A stretch of 64,000 nt of DNA from Streptomyces sp. YS415. Its GTDB lineage: Bacteria > Actinomycetota > Actinomycetes > Streptomycetales > Streptomycetaceae. The stretch is from positions 165,884-229,883 of the forward strand of contig NZ_JAMJFL010000014.1 of NCBI RefSeq assembly GCF_023544665.1. The letters run 5' to 3'. Both the position numbers and the translations under genes were made by a program. The notes beneath the pieces were generated by a model. That model searched no databases. It had not been told where the DNA came from and saw only the letters and a program-made list of their open reading frames with translations. Shown here piece by piece: positions 33,301-41,419 of the stretch (its first letter is position 1; each line of letters opens with the position of its first letter).

Positions 33301-33316
33301 GTTACTAGCGAGTAAC
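33301..33316. promoter_or_regulatory. Palindrome upstream of the exported-protein operon
   Basis: GTTACT (33301-33306) and AGTAAC (33311-33316) are inverted 6-bp arms with AGCG between them. The form recalls TetR or GntR operators of lipid metabolism, but no regulator can be named. It lies almost 400 bp upstream of the first start codon. Confidence 0.4.
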
Positions 33317-33698
33317 GAACCCCCTTGTGCACGCGCCGAGAATGCACCACGATCGGCGACGCTCGGTCCATTCCCGAACTACCCGACAGCCGGTCGGGTC
33401 ACGGGAGTCCAGGGTCCCCACCGAGCAGAGCCGGCGGCAGTGGCGCCGGCTCTCGGGCAGGGGGGTCTTCGCCACCAGGCGAAGCCTGTCCAGCAAGGTT
33501 GTGCGTGATGCGTGTCAGGCGCGACCAGTGGTTGTCGCTCGGGGGTGATCGCCGGTGATTCGGGCGCGTTTCGCGCTGCCGAGCGCGGGCGCTCTCCTTA
33601 CCGAGGACGTAGCACTTCTCCCATCCCTGCCCGGCTGAGCCGCCGCGTTCGACAGCGGCAGTCAGGGCCAGGAGATGTACGTCCGAGAAGGAGGAAAT

Positions 33699-34337
33699 AT
33701 GGAGTCCCAGGTGCGTGGCGGGACCAGATGGAAGCGGTTCGCCGTCGTGATGGTGCCCAGCGTGGCCGCCACGGCTGCGATAGGTGTCGCCCTCGCGCAG
33801 GGCGCTCTGGCCGCATCGTTCAGCGTGTCGGGCCAGTCGTTCAAGGTGACGACCAAGCAGCTCGACGGTACGGGCTTCAGCCAGTACGGCGCCCTTGACG
33901 AGGGCTACACGCTCAGCGGCAAGAAGACGGTTCACCCCGTCGCGGTCTCGGCCTTCAAGACCGCGACCATCAACAGCCTGTGCCAGTCGGTCGTCACCCC
34001 CGACATCCCGATCCTCGGGAGTGTCAGCCTCATCCTGCGGGCCGGCCAGGACCCGAACAAGCCGGTCGAGGCCGAGAACCTGTACATCGACGTGGCCGAG
34101 CTCGAGGCCGACGCGACGTTCAAGGGCATCGACATCGGCGTGGCCGCGAAGGACGCCACCAAGGGTCCGGGCATGAAGGGCGGCAAGGAGCAGTCCAACC
34201 CGTTCGGCTTCGCGCAGCAGGCCGACTCGGTCGTGCTGAAGGACGTGAAGCAGACGGCGTGGGCGACCACCGCCGGAACCTTCAAGCTCAGCGGTCTGTC
34301 GATGAAGCTGTCGACGGGTGTCAAGGAGTGCTACTAA
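33699..34337 (+). CDS. Exported DUF6230-like protein (annotated in relatives as cholesterol esterase)
   Basis: A 212-aa protein with an N-terminal signal or anchor (WKRFAVVMVPSVAATAAIGVALAQGALA), then a beta-rich domain of about 170 residues. Recognisable segments are SFSVSGQSFKVTT, SQYGALDEGYTLSGKKTVHPVAVSAFK and NLYIDVAELEADATF, and it ends VKECY. I recognise it as the DUF6230 family; some Streptomyces members were named cholesterol esterase after an S. lavendulae enzyme. No GxSxG serine-hydrolase motif is visible, so esterase activity is doubtful. The ATG follows AAGGAGG at ideal spacing, suggesting high expression. It is first in a three-gene operon. Confidence 0.82.
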   Translation: MESQVRGGTRWKRFAVVMVPSVAATAAIGVALAQGALAASFSVSGQSFKVTTKQLDGTGFSQYGALDEGYTLSGKKTVHPVAVSAFKTATINSLCQSVVTPDIPILGSVSLILRAGQDPNKPVEAENLYIDVAELEADATFKGIDIGVAAKDATKGPGMKGGKEQSNPFGFAQQADSVVLKDVKQTAWATTAGTFKLSGLSMKLSTGVKECY

Positions 34338-34465
34338 GCACTCGCTGACGGGCGGGGGAGCCGATGGCGCCCCCGCCCGTCCACACTCCGGCCGTGTCCG
34401 CACATCCCCGGCTCGAGCCGTACAACTCACCACCACAGCAAAGCCGTACCAGGGAGCTGTTTTCC

Positions 34466-35023
34466 ATGAGCGCCGAGACTCCTGCCGTACCCGGCCGCGA
34501 CGAGCACTACCTCCGGGTCATCAGGCGCAACTTCCGCGCCTGGCGGGGCGAGAGGCCTTTCTGGGCCGGTCTGTTCGTCATCCTCGGCGGACTCCCCATC
34601 GCCTACTTCCCGTACGCGAACCTCCAGATCGGTCACCTGACGCTGGCGATGGCCACCACCGCGGGCGCCGGGTCCCTGATCATCGGTGTGCTGCTCGTCG
34701 TCCTCGGCGTCAGCCTCTGGTTCCAGAAGCACGTACGCACCTTCGCGGGTGTCGCGGCGATCCTGCTGGGGCTGGTGTCCCTCCCGGTGTCCAACCTCGG
34801 CGGCTTCCTGATCGGCTTCCTGCTCGCCCTCGTCGGCGGCGCGATGGCCGTGTCGTGGGCGCCGGGTGAGCCGCAGGAGCCGCAGCCGGTGGCGGCGCCG
34901 GTGGCCACGGCCGAGCAGCACGACGCCCCCGCGGGCGCGCTCCCGGCCGAGCCGGACGCGGAGAACGATCTGTCAGGAACGAGCCCGGCGAACGGGGCGA
35001 ACGGGAGGCACAGTGCCGGCTGA
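34466..35023 (+). CDS. DUF6114-like integral membrane protein
   Basis: A 185-aa membrane protein. A soluble N-terminus containing HYLRVIRRNFRAWRGERPF leads to about four TM helices (WAGLFVILGGLPIAYF, LTLAMATTAGAGSLIIGVLLVVLGVSLWF, VAAILLGLVSLPVS, GGFLIGFLLALVGGAMAVSW). A Pro/Ala/Glu-rich cytoplasmic or periplasmic tail follows. I recognise it as the DUF6114 type, always seen with DUF6230. ATG 34466 follows GGGAG. Its end overlaps the next gene by 11 bases. It may anchor or export the first protein; that is inference. Confidence 0.82.
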   Translation: MSAETPAVPGRDEHYLRVIRRNFRAWRGERPFWAGLFVILGGLPIAYFPYANLQIGHLTLAMATTAGAGSLIIGVLLVVLGVSLWFQKHVRTFAGVAAILLGLVSLPVSNLGGFLIGFLLALVGGAMAVSWAPGEPQEPQPVAAPVATAEQHDAPAGALPAEPDAENDLSGTSPANGANGRHSAG

Positions 35024-36299
35024 CGAGGTGACCCACGGGACTGATGTGGAGTCCCGTGCGAGAACCGGGCCGCGGCACGCGGCTCCCAAGAAGCCGCTGT
35101 TCACCCGGTTCCACATGCCGGCCGGCAAGGCGATAGCCCTGGCCGCGATGCCGACCGCGGTCCTCATGGGGATGGGCTTCACGCCGACGCTCGCCAACGC
35201 GGAGGACCAGCCCGCCGCCAAGAGCCTGACGGCCGACGAGTACAAGGACTGCGTGGCCGCCCTGGAGGGCGAGACCGCGTCCCCGTCGCCGTCCGCGAGC
35301 GCCAGTGAATCCCCCGCCGAGGACGACACGGCGGAACCGACACCCACCCCGTCGGCCTCCACGAGTGAGCCCTCTTCGCCGGATTCAGGTTCCGACGACG
35401 AGGCCGAGCCCACGCCGTCCGCGTCCGAGAGCAGGACCACCGAGCCGCAGGCCGGTGCCGAGGAGAGCCAGACCGCCTCCCCGTCGCCGTCGCCCACCGC
35501 GTCCGACGGCAATGTGCTGGAGGACATCGGCGACGCCCTCGAGGGCATCCTCACCGGCGGCGAGGACGAGACGGCGAGCGCGAGCCCGTCGCCCTCGGCC
35601 ACCCCGTCGGCCTCCGAGTCGCCGAGCGTCGAAGCCTCCGACCCGGTCAAGGAGACCACCGACGAGGTCACCGACACGGCCGAGGACGCGGTCGACGACG
35701 CCACCGACGCGGCGTCGGAGGCGGCCGAGGACACCGGCGAGGCGGCGGAGGACGCGGCCGACGAGGCCACCGCCACTCCCACCGCCACCCCGAGCCCGTC
35801 GGAGAGCGCCACCACCGACCCCGAGGACTGCCCGGCCGCCACGGACGACGTGGGCGGGGTCGACAACACCGTTCCGCTGCCCGACGACCCGTGGTACCTG
35901 AACGCCAGCTCGCTGCTGCTCAAGGGCGCCGACTACCAGGGCATCGTCAAGGTGAAGACGGCCAACGGCACCACCAAGGAAGTGCTGAAGTACGTCATCT
36001 CCGACGGCACCGACATCGGCGATCTGCACCAGACGGTGCAGGACCCGCAGTCGGGCAAGACGTACCACGTGCAGGCGGGCGCCGGGACGACGTCGACGAT
36101 CCGCGACGGCGAGACGATCATGTACACCGAGTCCATCTCCGGCAATCTGCTGGGGCTGATCCCGGTGACCTTCGACCCGGAGCACCCGCCGCCGCTGAAC
36201 ATACCGCTGATCTACTTCACCAAGGTGAAGGTCGTGCAGGCCGGCCAGTTCGGCGGAACCCTGCACGTGCCGGGGCTGCATCAGTTCATCACCGACTGA
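35013..36299 (+). CDS. Exported protein with long Ser/Thr/Glu/Pro low-complexity stalk
   Basis: A 428-aa protein. A basic N-terminus is followed by a hydrophobic signal (AIALAAMPTAVLMGMGFTPTLANA). Next comes a low-complexity stalk of about 200 residues rich in Ser, Pro, Glu, Thr, Asp and Ala, and a C-terminal domain of about 140 residues (DNTVPLPDDPWYLNASSLLLKGADYQG onward, ending LHVPGLHQFITD). No LPXTG sortase signal is present. GTG 35013 lies five bases after GGGAGG and overlaps the upstream gene by 11 bases. The stalk suggests the folded domain is held away from the membrane through the cell wall. Function unknown. Confidence 0.8.
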   Translation: MPADEVTHGTDVESRARTGPRHAAPKKPLFTRFHMPAGKAIALAAMPTAVLMGMGFTPTLANAEDQPAAKSLTADEYKDCVAALEGETASPSPSASASESPAEDDTAEPTPTPSASTSEPSSPDSGSDDEAEPTPSASESRTTEPQAGAEESQTASPSPSPTASDGNVLEDIGDALEGILTGGEDETASASPSPSATPSASESPSVEASDPVKETTDEVTDTAEDAVDDATDAASEAAEDTGEAAEDAADEATATPTATPSPSESATTDPEDCPAATDDVGGVDNTVPLPDDPWYLNASSLLLKGADYQGIVKVKTANGTTKEVLKYVISDGTDIGDLHQTVQDPQSGKTYHVQAGAGTTSTIRDGETIMYTESISGNLLGLIPVTFDPEHPPPLNIPLIYFTKVKVVQAGQFGGTLHVPGLHQFITD

Positions 36300-36333
36300 G
36301 CACCCCCCGAGACCCGTCCGGGAGCCGCACAAC

Positions 36334-36372
36334 GCCTGAGGGCGCCCCCTGATCCAGGGGGCGCCCTCAGGC
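36334..36372. terminator. Bidirectional terminator between the exported-protein operon and pyk
   Basis: An 18-bp perfect stem (36334-36351 with 36355-36372) and an ATC loop lie between convergent genes. It is very GC-rich and has no clear U tract. Confidence 0.85.
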
Positions 36373-36398
36373 ATGGTGCACGGCCCTTCGCGGGACCG

Positions 36399-37829
36399 TC
36401 AGTTGGTGTGGTCGCCACCGAGGTGGTGGACGCGGACCATGTTGGTGGTGCCGGGGACGCCGGGGGGCGAACCGGCCGTGATGATGACGATCTCGCCCTC
36501 GTTGAAGCGGCCCAGCTTGACCAGTTCACCGTCGACCAGGTCGACCATCTCGTCGGTGCTGTTCACGAACGGGACGACGTGCGACTCCACGCCCCAGCTG
36601 AGGGTGAGCTGGTTGCGGGTGGCCTCGTCGGTGGTGAAGGCCAGGATCGGCTGGGCGACGCGGTAGCGGCACAGCCGGCGAGCGGTGTCACCGGACTTGG
36701 TGAAGGCGATCAGGCCCTTGCCGCCGAGGAAGTCGGCGATCTCGCAGGCCGCGCGGGCGACCGAACCGCCCTGGGTGCGCGGCTTCTTGCCCGGGACGAG
36801 CGGCTGCAGGCCCTTGGCGAGCAGCTCCTCCTCGGCCGCCTGGACGATCTTCGACATCGTCTTGACGGTCTCGATCGGGTACGCGCCCACGCTCGACTCG
36901 GCGGAGAGCATGACGGCGTCGGCGCCGTCCAGGATCGCGTTGGCCACGTCGGAGGCCTCGGCGCGGGTCGGGCGGGAGTTGGTGATCATCGACTCCATCA
37001 TCTGGGTCGCCACGATCACCGGCTTGGCGTTGCGGCGGCACAGCTCGATGAGCCGCTTCTGCACCATGGGGACCTTCTCGAGCGGGTACTCGACGGCCAG
37101 GTCGCCACGGGCCACCATCACGGCGTCGAACGCCGCGACGACCGCCTCCATGTTCTGCACCGCCTGCGGCTTCTCCACCTTGGCGATGACCGGGACGCGG
37201 CGGCCGACCTCGTCCATGACCTTGTGCACGTCCTGCACGTCGTGGGCGTCCCGCACGAACGACAGGGCGACCATGTCGCAGCCCATGCGCAGCGCGAACC
37301 GGAGGTCCTCGACGTCCTTCTCGGAGAGCGCCGGCACGTTCACGGCCGCGCCCGGCAGGTTGATGCCCTTGTGGTCGGAGACGACACCGCCCTCGATGAC
37401 GATCGTCTTGACCCGGGAGCCCTCGACGTCCAGGACCTTCAGCTCGACGTTGCCGTCGTTGATGAGGATCTGGTCGCCGCGCGAGACATCGCCCGGCAGA
37501 CCCTTGTAGGTGGTTCCGCAGATGTGCTTGTCACCGGGGACGTCCTCGGTGGTGATGACGAACTCGTCACCGCGCTCCAGCTCCACCGGGCCCTCGGCGA
37601 AGGTCTCCAGCCGGATCTTCGGACCCTGGAGGTCGGCGAGCACACCGATGGCCCGGCCGGTCTGCTCGGCGGCGGCCCGGACGCGGTCGTACCGCCCCTG
37701 GTGCTCTTCGTGCGTGCCGTGGCTGAAGTTGAAGCGGGCCACGTTCATGCCGGCCTCGATCAGCGACACGAGCTGTTCCTGGGAGTCGACCGCGGGGCCG
37801 AGAGTACAGACGATTTTAGAACGGCGCAT
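36399..37829 (-). CDS. pyk: Pyruvate kinase
   Basis: A 476-aa pyruvate kinase that makes pyruvate and ATP from phosphoenolpyruvate and ADP. Visible motifs are MRRSKIVCTLGPA (N-terminal barrel strand), FNFSHGTHEEH, VIAKVEKPQAVQN (catalytic Lys region), MVARGDLAVEYP and TQMMESMI. The C-terminal domain has IAFTKSGDTARRL. Length is normal. By synteny it is SCO5423 (one of two isozymes in S. coelicolor). It is downstream of ackA on the same strand with a 73-nt gap, so it may have its own promoter. Confidence 0.97.
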   Translation of the reverse strand: MRRSKIVCTLGPAVDSQEQLVSLIEAGMNVARFNFSHGTHEEHQGRYDRVRAAAEQTGRAIGVLADLQGPKIRLETFAEGPVELERGDEFVITTEDVPGDKHICGTTYKGLPGDVSRGDQILINDGNVELKVLDVEGSRVKTIVIEGGVVSDHKGINLPGAAVNVPALSEKDVEDLRFALRMGCDMVALSFVRDAHDVQDVHKVMDEVGRRVPVIAKVEKPQAVQNMEAVVAAFDAVMVARGDLAVEYPLEKVPMVQKRLIELCRRNAKPVIVATQMMESMITNSRPTRAEASDVANAILDGADAVMLSAESSVGAYPIETVKTMSKIVQAAEEELLAKGLQPLVPGKKPRTQGGSVARAACEIADFLGGKGLIAFTKSGDTARRLCRYRVAQPILAFTTDEATRNQLTLSWGVESHVVPFVNSTDEMVDLVDGELVKLGRFNEGEIVIITAGSPPGVPGTTNMVRVHHLGGDHTN

Positions 37830-37902
37830 GGGGCGATCCTATCGGTTTGTTTCGCTGCGGAATATTCCGTCTGGCGGAAAATACAAAAGGGCGGGATGCC
37901 GC

Positions 37903-39126
37903 TCAGGTGAGGTTCCGTGAGCCATTTACCAGCGCGTACGTCTGAGTAGCAATCTCCAGTTCCTCGTCGGTCGGCACCACGGCCACGGCCACCCGTGCGT
38001 ACTCCGGCGAGATCAGCCGCGGCTCGTCACTGCGTACGGCGTTCAGCTCGCCGTCCACCACCAGTCCGAGCTCCTCCAGACCGGCCACGGCAGCTTCTCG
38101 CACGGGACTCGCGTTTTCCCCGACTCCCGCTGTGAAGGCGACCGCGTCCACCCGTCCGAGTACGGCGTAATAGGCGCCGATGTACTTCTTCAAGCGGTGA
38201 ATGTAGATGTCGAAGGCGAGTTGCGCCTCTTTGTCACCCTCGTCGATCCTGCGCCGGATCTCGCGCATGTCGTTGTCACCGCACAGGCCGATCAGACCGC
38301 TCTTCTTGTTGAGAAGAGTGTCGATCTCATCGGTGGACATTCCGGCAACACGCATCAAATGGAAGATGACGGCCGGATCCATGTCTCCCGAGCGCGTACC
38401 CATCACCAGGCCCTCCAAGGGCGTGAGTCCCATGGAGGTGTCCACGCACCGGCCGCCCCGGACCGCCGAGGCGGAGGCGCCGTTGCCGAGGTGCAGCACG
38501 ATGACGTTCACGTCTTCCGGCGACCTGCCCAGCAGCTCGGCCGTCGCCCGGGAGACGTAGGCGTGCGAGGTGCCGTGGAAGCCGTAGCGGCGGATGCGGT
38601 GCTCGTCGGCGGTCCGCACGTCGATCGCGTAGCGGGCGGCCGACTCCGGCATCGTGGTGTGGAACGCGGTGTCGAAGACCGCGACCTGCGGCAGATCCGG
38701 CCGCAGCGCCTTGGCCGTGCGGATCCCGGTGAGGTTCGCCGGGTTGTGCAGCGGGGCGACCGGGATCAGCCGTTCGATCTCGGCGAGCACCGCGTCGTCG
38801 ATCACGGTCGGCTCGGTGAAGTGCTTGCCGCCGTGCACGACCCGGTGCCCGATCGCGGCCAGCTCCGGGGAGTCGAGCCCGAGCCCGTCCCTGGCCAGCT
38901 CCTCCGACACGGCCTTCAGGGCGGCCCCGTGATCGGGGATCGGGTCGGTCCGCTCGCGGGACTCGGCGCCTTTCGGGGTGTGCTTGAGCCGGGAGGTGTC
39001 CTCGCCGATGCGCTCGACGAGGCCCACCGCGAGCCGGCTGCCGTCGCTCATGTCGAGCAGCTGGTACTTCACCGACGAGGAGCCGGAGTTCAGGACGAGG
39101 ACGCGGGTGCCGCGCGGGGAGCTCAC
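37903..39126 (-). CDS. ackA: Acetate kinase
   Basis: A 407-aa kinase that converts acetyl phosphate and ADP to acetate and ATP, or the reverse. Motifs are VLVLNSGSSSVKYQL (phosphate 1), GHRVVHGGKHF, TAFHTTMPESAARYAI, YGFHGTSHAYVSR and VLHLGNGASASAV, with GMDP-type SGDMDPAVIFHL. GTG 39126 overlaps the pta stop by four bases, so the two are coupled. It is the second gene of the pta-ackA operon, which sets acetyl-phosphate levels and overflow metabolism. Confidence 0.97.
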   Translation of the reverse strand: MSSPRGTRVLVLNSGSSSVKYQLLDMSDGSRLAVGLVERIGEDTSRLKHTPKGAESRERTDPIPDHGAALKAVSEELARDGLGLDSPELAAIGHRVVHGGKHFTEPTVIDDAVLAEIERLIPVAPLHNPANLTGIRTAKALRPDLPQVAVFDTAFHTTMPESAARYAIDVRTADEHRIRRYGFHGTSHAYVSRATAELLGRSPEDVNVIVLHLGNGASASAVRGGRCVDTSMGLTPLEGLVMGTRSGDMDPAVIFHLMRVAGMSTDEIDTLLNKKSGLIGLCGDNDMREIRRRIDEGDKEAQLAFDIYIHRLKKYIGAYYAVLGRVDAVAFTAGVGENASPVREAAVAGLEELGLVVDGELNAVRSDEPRLISPEYARVAVAVVPTDEELEIATQTYALVNGSRNLT

Positions 39127-41213
39127 TGCTGGGACGCCTTCTCGAGGGGGGACTGGGCCTGGATCGCCGTGATGGCGACGGTGTTGACGATGTCCTGCAC
39201 GAGCGCGCCGCGGGACAGGTCGTTGACCGGCTTGCGCAGGCCCTGGAGGACCGGGCCGACGGCGATGGCGCCGGCCGAGCGCTGCACGGCCTTGTAGGTG
39301 TTGTTGCCGGTGTTGAGGTCGGGGAAGATCAACACGCTTGCCTGTCCGGCGACTTCGGAGCCCGGCAGCTTGGTCGCGGCGACCGACGGCTCGACGGCGG
39401 CGTCGTACTGGATCGGCCCCTCGATCATCAGATCGGGCCTGCGCAGCCGCACCAGCTCGGTCGCCGCGCGCACCTTGTCGACATCGGCGCCCGACCCGGA
39501 CGTACCCGTGGAGTACGACAGCATCGCGATCCGCGGCTCCACGCCGAACTGCTCGGCGGTGGCGGCCGACTGGATGGCGATGTCGGCGAGCTGCTCGGCG
39601 TTCGGGTCGGGGTTGACCGCGCAGTCGCCGTAGACGAGGACCTTGTCGGCGAGGCACATGAAGAACACCGAGGAGACGATCGACGCCTCCGGCTTGGTCT
39701 TGATGATCTCGAAGCCCGGGCGGATGGTCGCGGCCGTGGAGTGCACGGCACCGGAGACCATGCCGTCGGCCAGGCCCTCCTGCACCATCAGCGTGCCGAA
39801 GTAGTTCACGTCCGAGACGACGTCGTAGGCCAGCTCCACGGTCACGCCCTTGTGGGCGCGCAGGGCGGCGTACTTCTCGGCGAAGGCGTCGCGCAGTTCG
39901 GAGGAGGCCGGGTCGATCAGCTGCGACTCGCCCAGGTCGATGCCGAGGTCGGCGGCCTTCTTGCGGATCTGGTCCACCGGGCCGAGCAGCGTCAGATCGC
40001 ACACCCCGCGCCGCAGCAGCACCTCCGCCGCGTGCAGCACCCGCGGCTCGGTGCCCTCGGGCAGCACCACGCGCCGCAGGTCGGAGCGGGCCTGTTCCAG
40101 CAGCTTGTGCTCGAACATCATCGGAGTGACCCGGTCGCTGCTGGGGGCGCTGACCCGCTGGAGCAGGTCGCCGGTGTCGGCGTACCGCTCGAACAGGCCG
40201 AGGGCGGTCTCCGCCTTGCGCGGGGTCGCCGCGTTGAGCTTCCCCTCCAGGGAGAAGAGCTGCTCGGCGGTGGGGAAGCTGTTGCCGGGCACCGAGAGCA
40301 CCGGGGTGCCGGGGGCGAGCCGGGCGGCGAGGGTGAGGACGTCGTCGCTCGGGACCTCGTTCAGGGTGAGCAGCACACCGGCGATCGGCGGGGTGCCGGC
40401 GCTGTGCGCGGCGAGCGCGCCGACCACCAGGTCCGCCCGGTCGCCCGGGGTCACGACCAGGCAGCCCGGCGTCAGGGCGCCCAGGAAGTTCGGCAGCATC
40501 GCACCGCCGAAGACGAAGTCCAGCGCGTCCCGGGCGAGCCCCGACTCGTCGCCGAGGAGCGTCTTCGCGCCGAGGGCATGGGCGATCTGCGCGACCGTGG
40601 GCGCGGACAGGGCGGGCTCGTCGGGCAGGACGTAACAGGGGACGGGCAGCCGGTCGGCGAGCCGCTCGGCGATCTCGTCCCGGTCGCCCCGCGCGACCCG
40701 GTTGGTCACCATGGCGAGGACGTCGCAGCCGAGGCCGTCGTAGGCGCGGTAGGCGTTGCGGGTCTCGGCGAGCACCGACTCGGCGGGCTGCTTGCGGCCG
40801 CCGACGACGGGTATGACGGAGGCGCCGAACTCGTTGGCGAGCCGGGCGTTCAGGGAGAGCTCGTCCGGGAACTGGGTGTCGGCGTAGTCGGTGCCGAGGA
40901 CGAGGACGACGTCGTAGTCGCGGGCGACCAGGTGGAAGCGGTCGACGAGGGTGGAGACCAGCTCGTCGGTGCCCTGCTCGGCCTGGAGCGCGGACGCCTC
41001 GTGGTAGTCCATGCCGTAGACGGTCGCCGGGTCCTGCACCAGCCGGTAGCGGGACCGCAGCAGCTCGAAGAGCCGGTCGGGGCCGTCGTGGACCAGGGGC
41101 CGGAAGACACCCACCCGGTCGACCCGGCGGGTCAGGAGCTCCATGACCCCCAGTTCGACGACCTGGCGGCCGTCACCGCGGTCGATACCGGTCACGTACA
41201 CGCTCCGCGTCAC
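39123..41213 (-). CDS. pta: Phosphate acetyltransferase, long (DRTGG-domain) form
   Basis: A 696-aa enzyme that interconverts acetyl-CoA and acetyl phosphate. It has the three-part long form: an N-terminal dethiobiotin-synthetase-like P-loop region (RSVYVTGIDRGDG; here the P-loop is degenerate), a central DRTGG domain (LTPGCLVVTPGDRADLVVGAL), and a C-terminal catalytic PTA domain (RVVLPEGTEPRVLHAAE, MVSGAVHSTAATIRP, ISYST-like MLSYSTGTSGSG). GTG 41213 follows AGGGGAG; the upstream in-frame TTG at 41243 has no such site. It is coupled to ackA. The regulatory N-terminal half can make activity responsive to metabolites. Confidence 0.95.
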   Translation of the reverse strand: MTRSVYVTGIDRGDGRQVVELGVMELLTRRVDRVGVFRPLVHDGPDRLFELLRSRYRLVQDPATVYGMDYHEASALQAEQGTDELVSTLVDRFHLVARDYDVVLVLGTDYADTQFPDELSLNARLANEFGASVIPVVGGRKQPAESVLAETRNAYRAYDGLGCDVLAMVTNRVARGDRDEIAERLADRLPVPCYVLPDEPALSAPTVAQIAHALGAKTLLGDESGLARDALDFVFGGAMLPNFLGALTPGCLVVTPGDRADLVVGALAAHSAGTPPIAGVLLTLNEVPSDDVLTLAARLAPGTPVLSVPGNSFPTAEQLFSLEGKLNAATPRKAETALGLFERYADTGDLLQRVSAPSSDRVTPMMFEHKLLEQARSDLRRVVLPEGTEPRVLHAAEVLLRRGVCDLTLLGPVDQIRKKAADLGIDLGESQLIDPASSELRDAFAEKYAALRAHKGVTVELAYDVVSDVNYFGTLMVQEGLADGMVSGAVHSTAATIRPGFEIIKTKPEASIVSSVFFMCLADKVLVYGDCAVNPDPNAEQLADIAIQSAATAEQFGVEPRIAMLSYSTGTSGSGADVDKVRAATELVRLRRPDLMIEGPIQYDAAVEPSVAATKLPGSEVAGQASVLIFPDLNTGNNTYKAVQRSAGAIAVGPVLQGLRKPVNDLSRGALVQDIVNTVAITAIQAQSPLEKASQQ

Positions 41214-41297
41214 GCGTGGTCTCCCCTTCGTCCGTGTGGGCAAGGTGTCGGCTGGTCAACGTCATAAAAATCGCCCACCGAGGTGAGCAGAACCCTC

Positions 41298-41354
41298 TTG
41301 ACAATACCTCTGCCGCTAGATAAGGCGCCCGTCAGATGCGGGATGCGGCATCCC
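41298..41354 (+). promoter_or_regulatory. Predicted pfkA promoter and palindrome
   Basis: TTGACA (41298-41303), a 17-bp spacer and TAAGGC (41321-41326) resemble a sigma-HrdB promoter. Just downstream, GGGATGCGGCATCCC (41340-41354) is a 7-1-7 perfect palindrome that could be an operator or an RNA hairpin in the leader, about 65 bp before the start codon. Confidence 0.5.
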
Positions 41355-41419
41355 TCTCCGGGACGTGAAACAATCGGACTGGCTCATTGGTGTCAACAGC
41401 GAGCAGGAGACACAGCACG

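Larger units (their letters stand above)
33048..33698 (+). other. 651-nt non-coding leader region with several hairpins
   Basis: There is no credible protein gene here. From left to right it holds the terminator hairpin at 33132-33171; a palindrome GTTACT...AGTAAC at 33301-33316; and a structured block at about 33390-33490. The block includes a 10-bp stem (33427-33436 with 33444-33453) and a 7-bp stem (33467-33473 with 33478-33484). It lies upstream of an operon of three exported or membrane proteins and could be a long 5' leader or a small RNA. I do not match it to a known riboswitch. Confidence 0.5.

Noticed and set aside
33275..33558. Small plus-strand frames in the leader of the exported-protein operon
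   Set aside because: No ribosome site or conserved motif, and they cover hairpin-forming sequence that fits an RNA leader better.
33320..33690. A known riboswitch such as c-di-AMP (ydaO) or cobalamin type
   Set aside because: I compared the conserved core motifs I remember and could not place them. Only generic hairpins are visible, so no named riboswitch is called.
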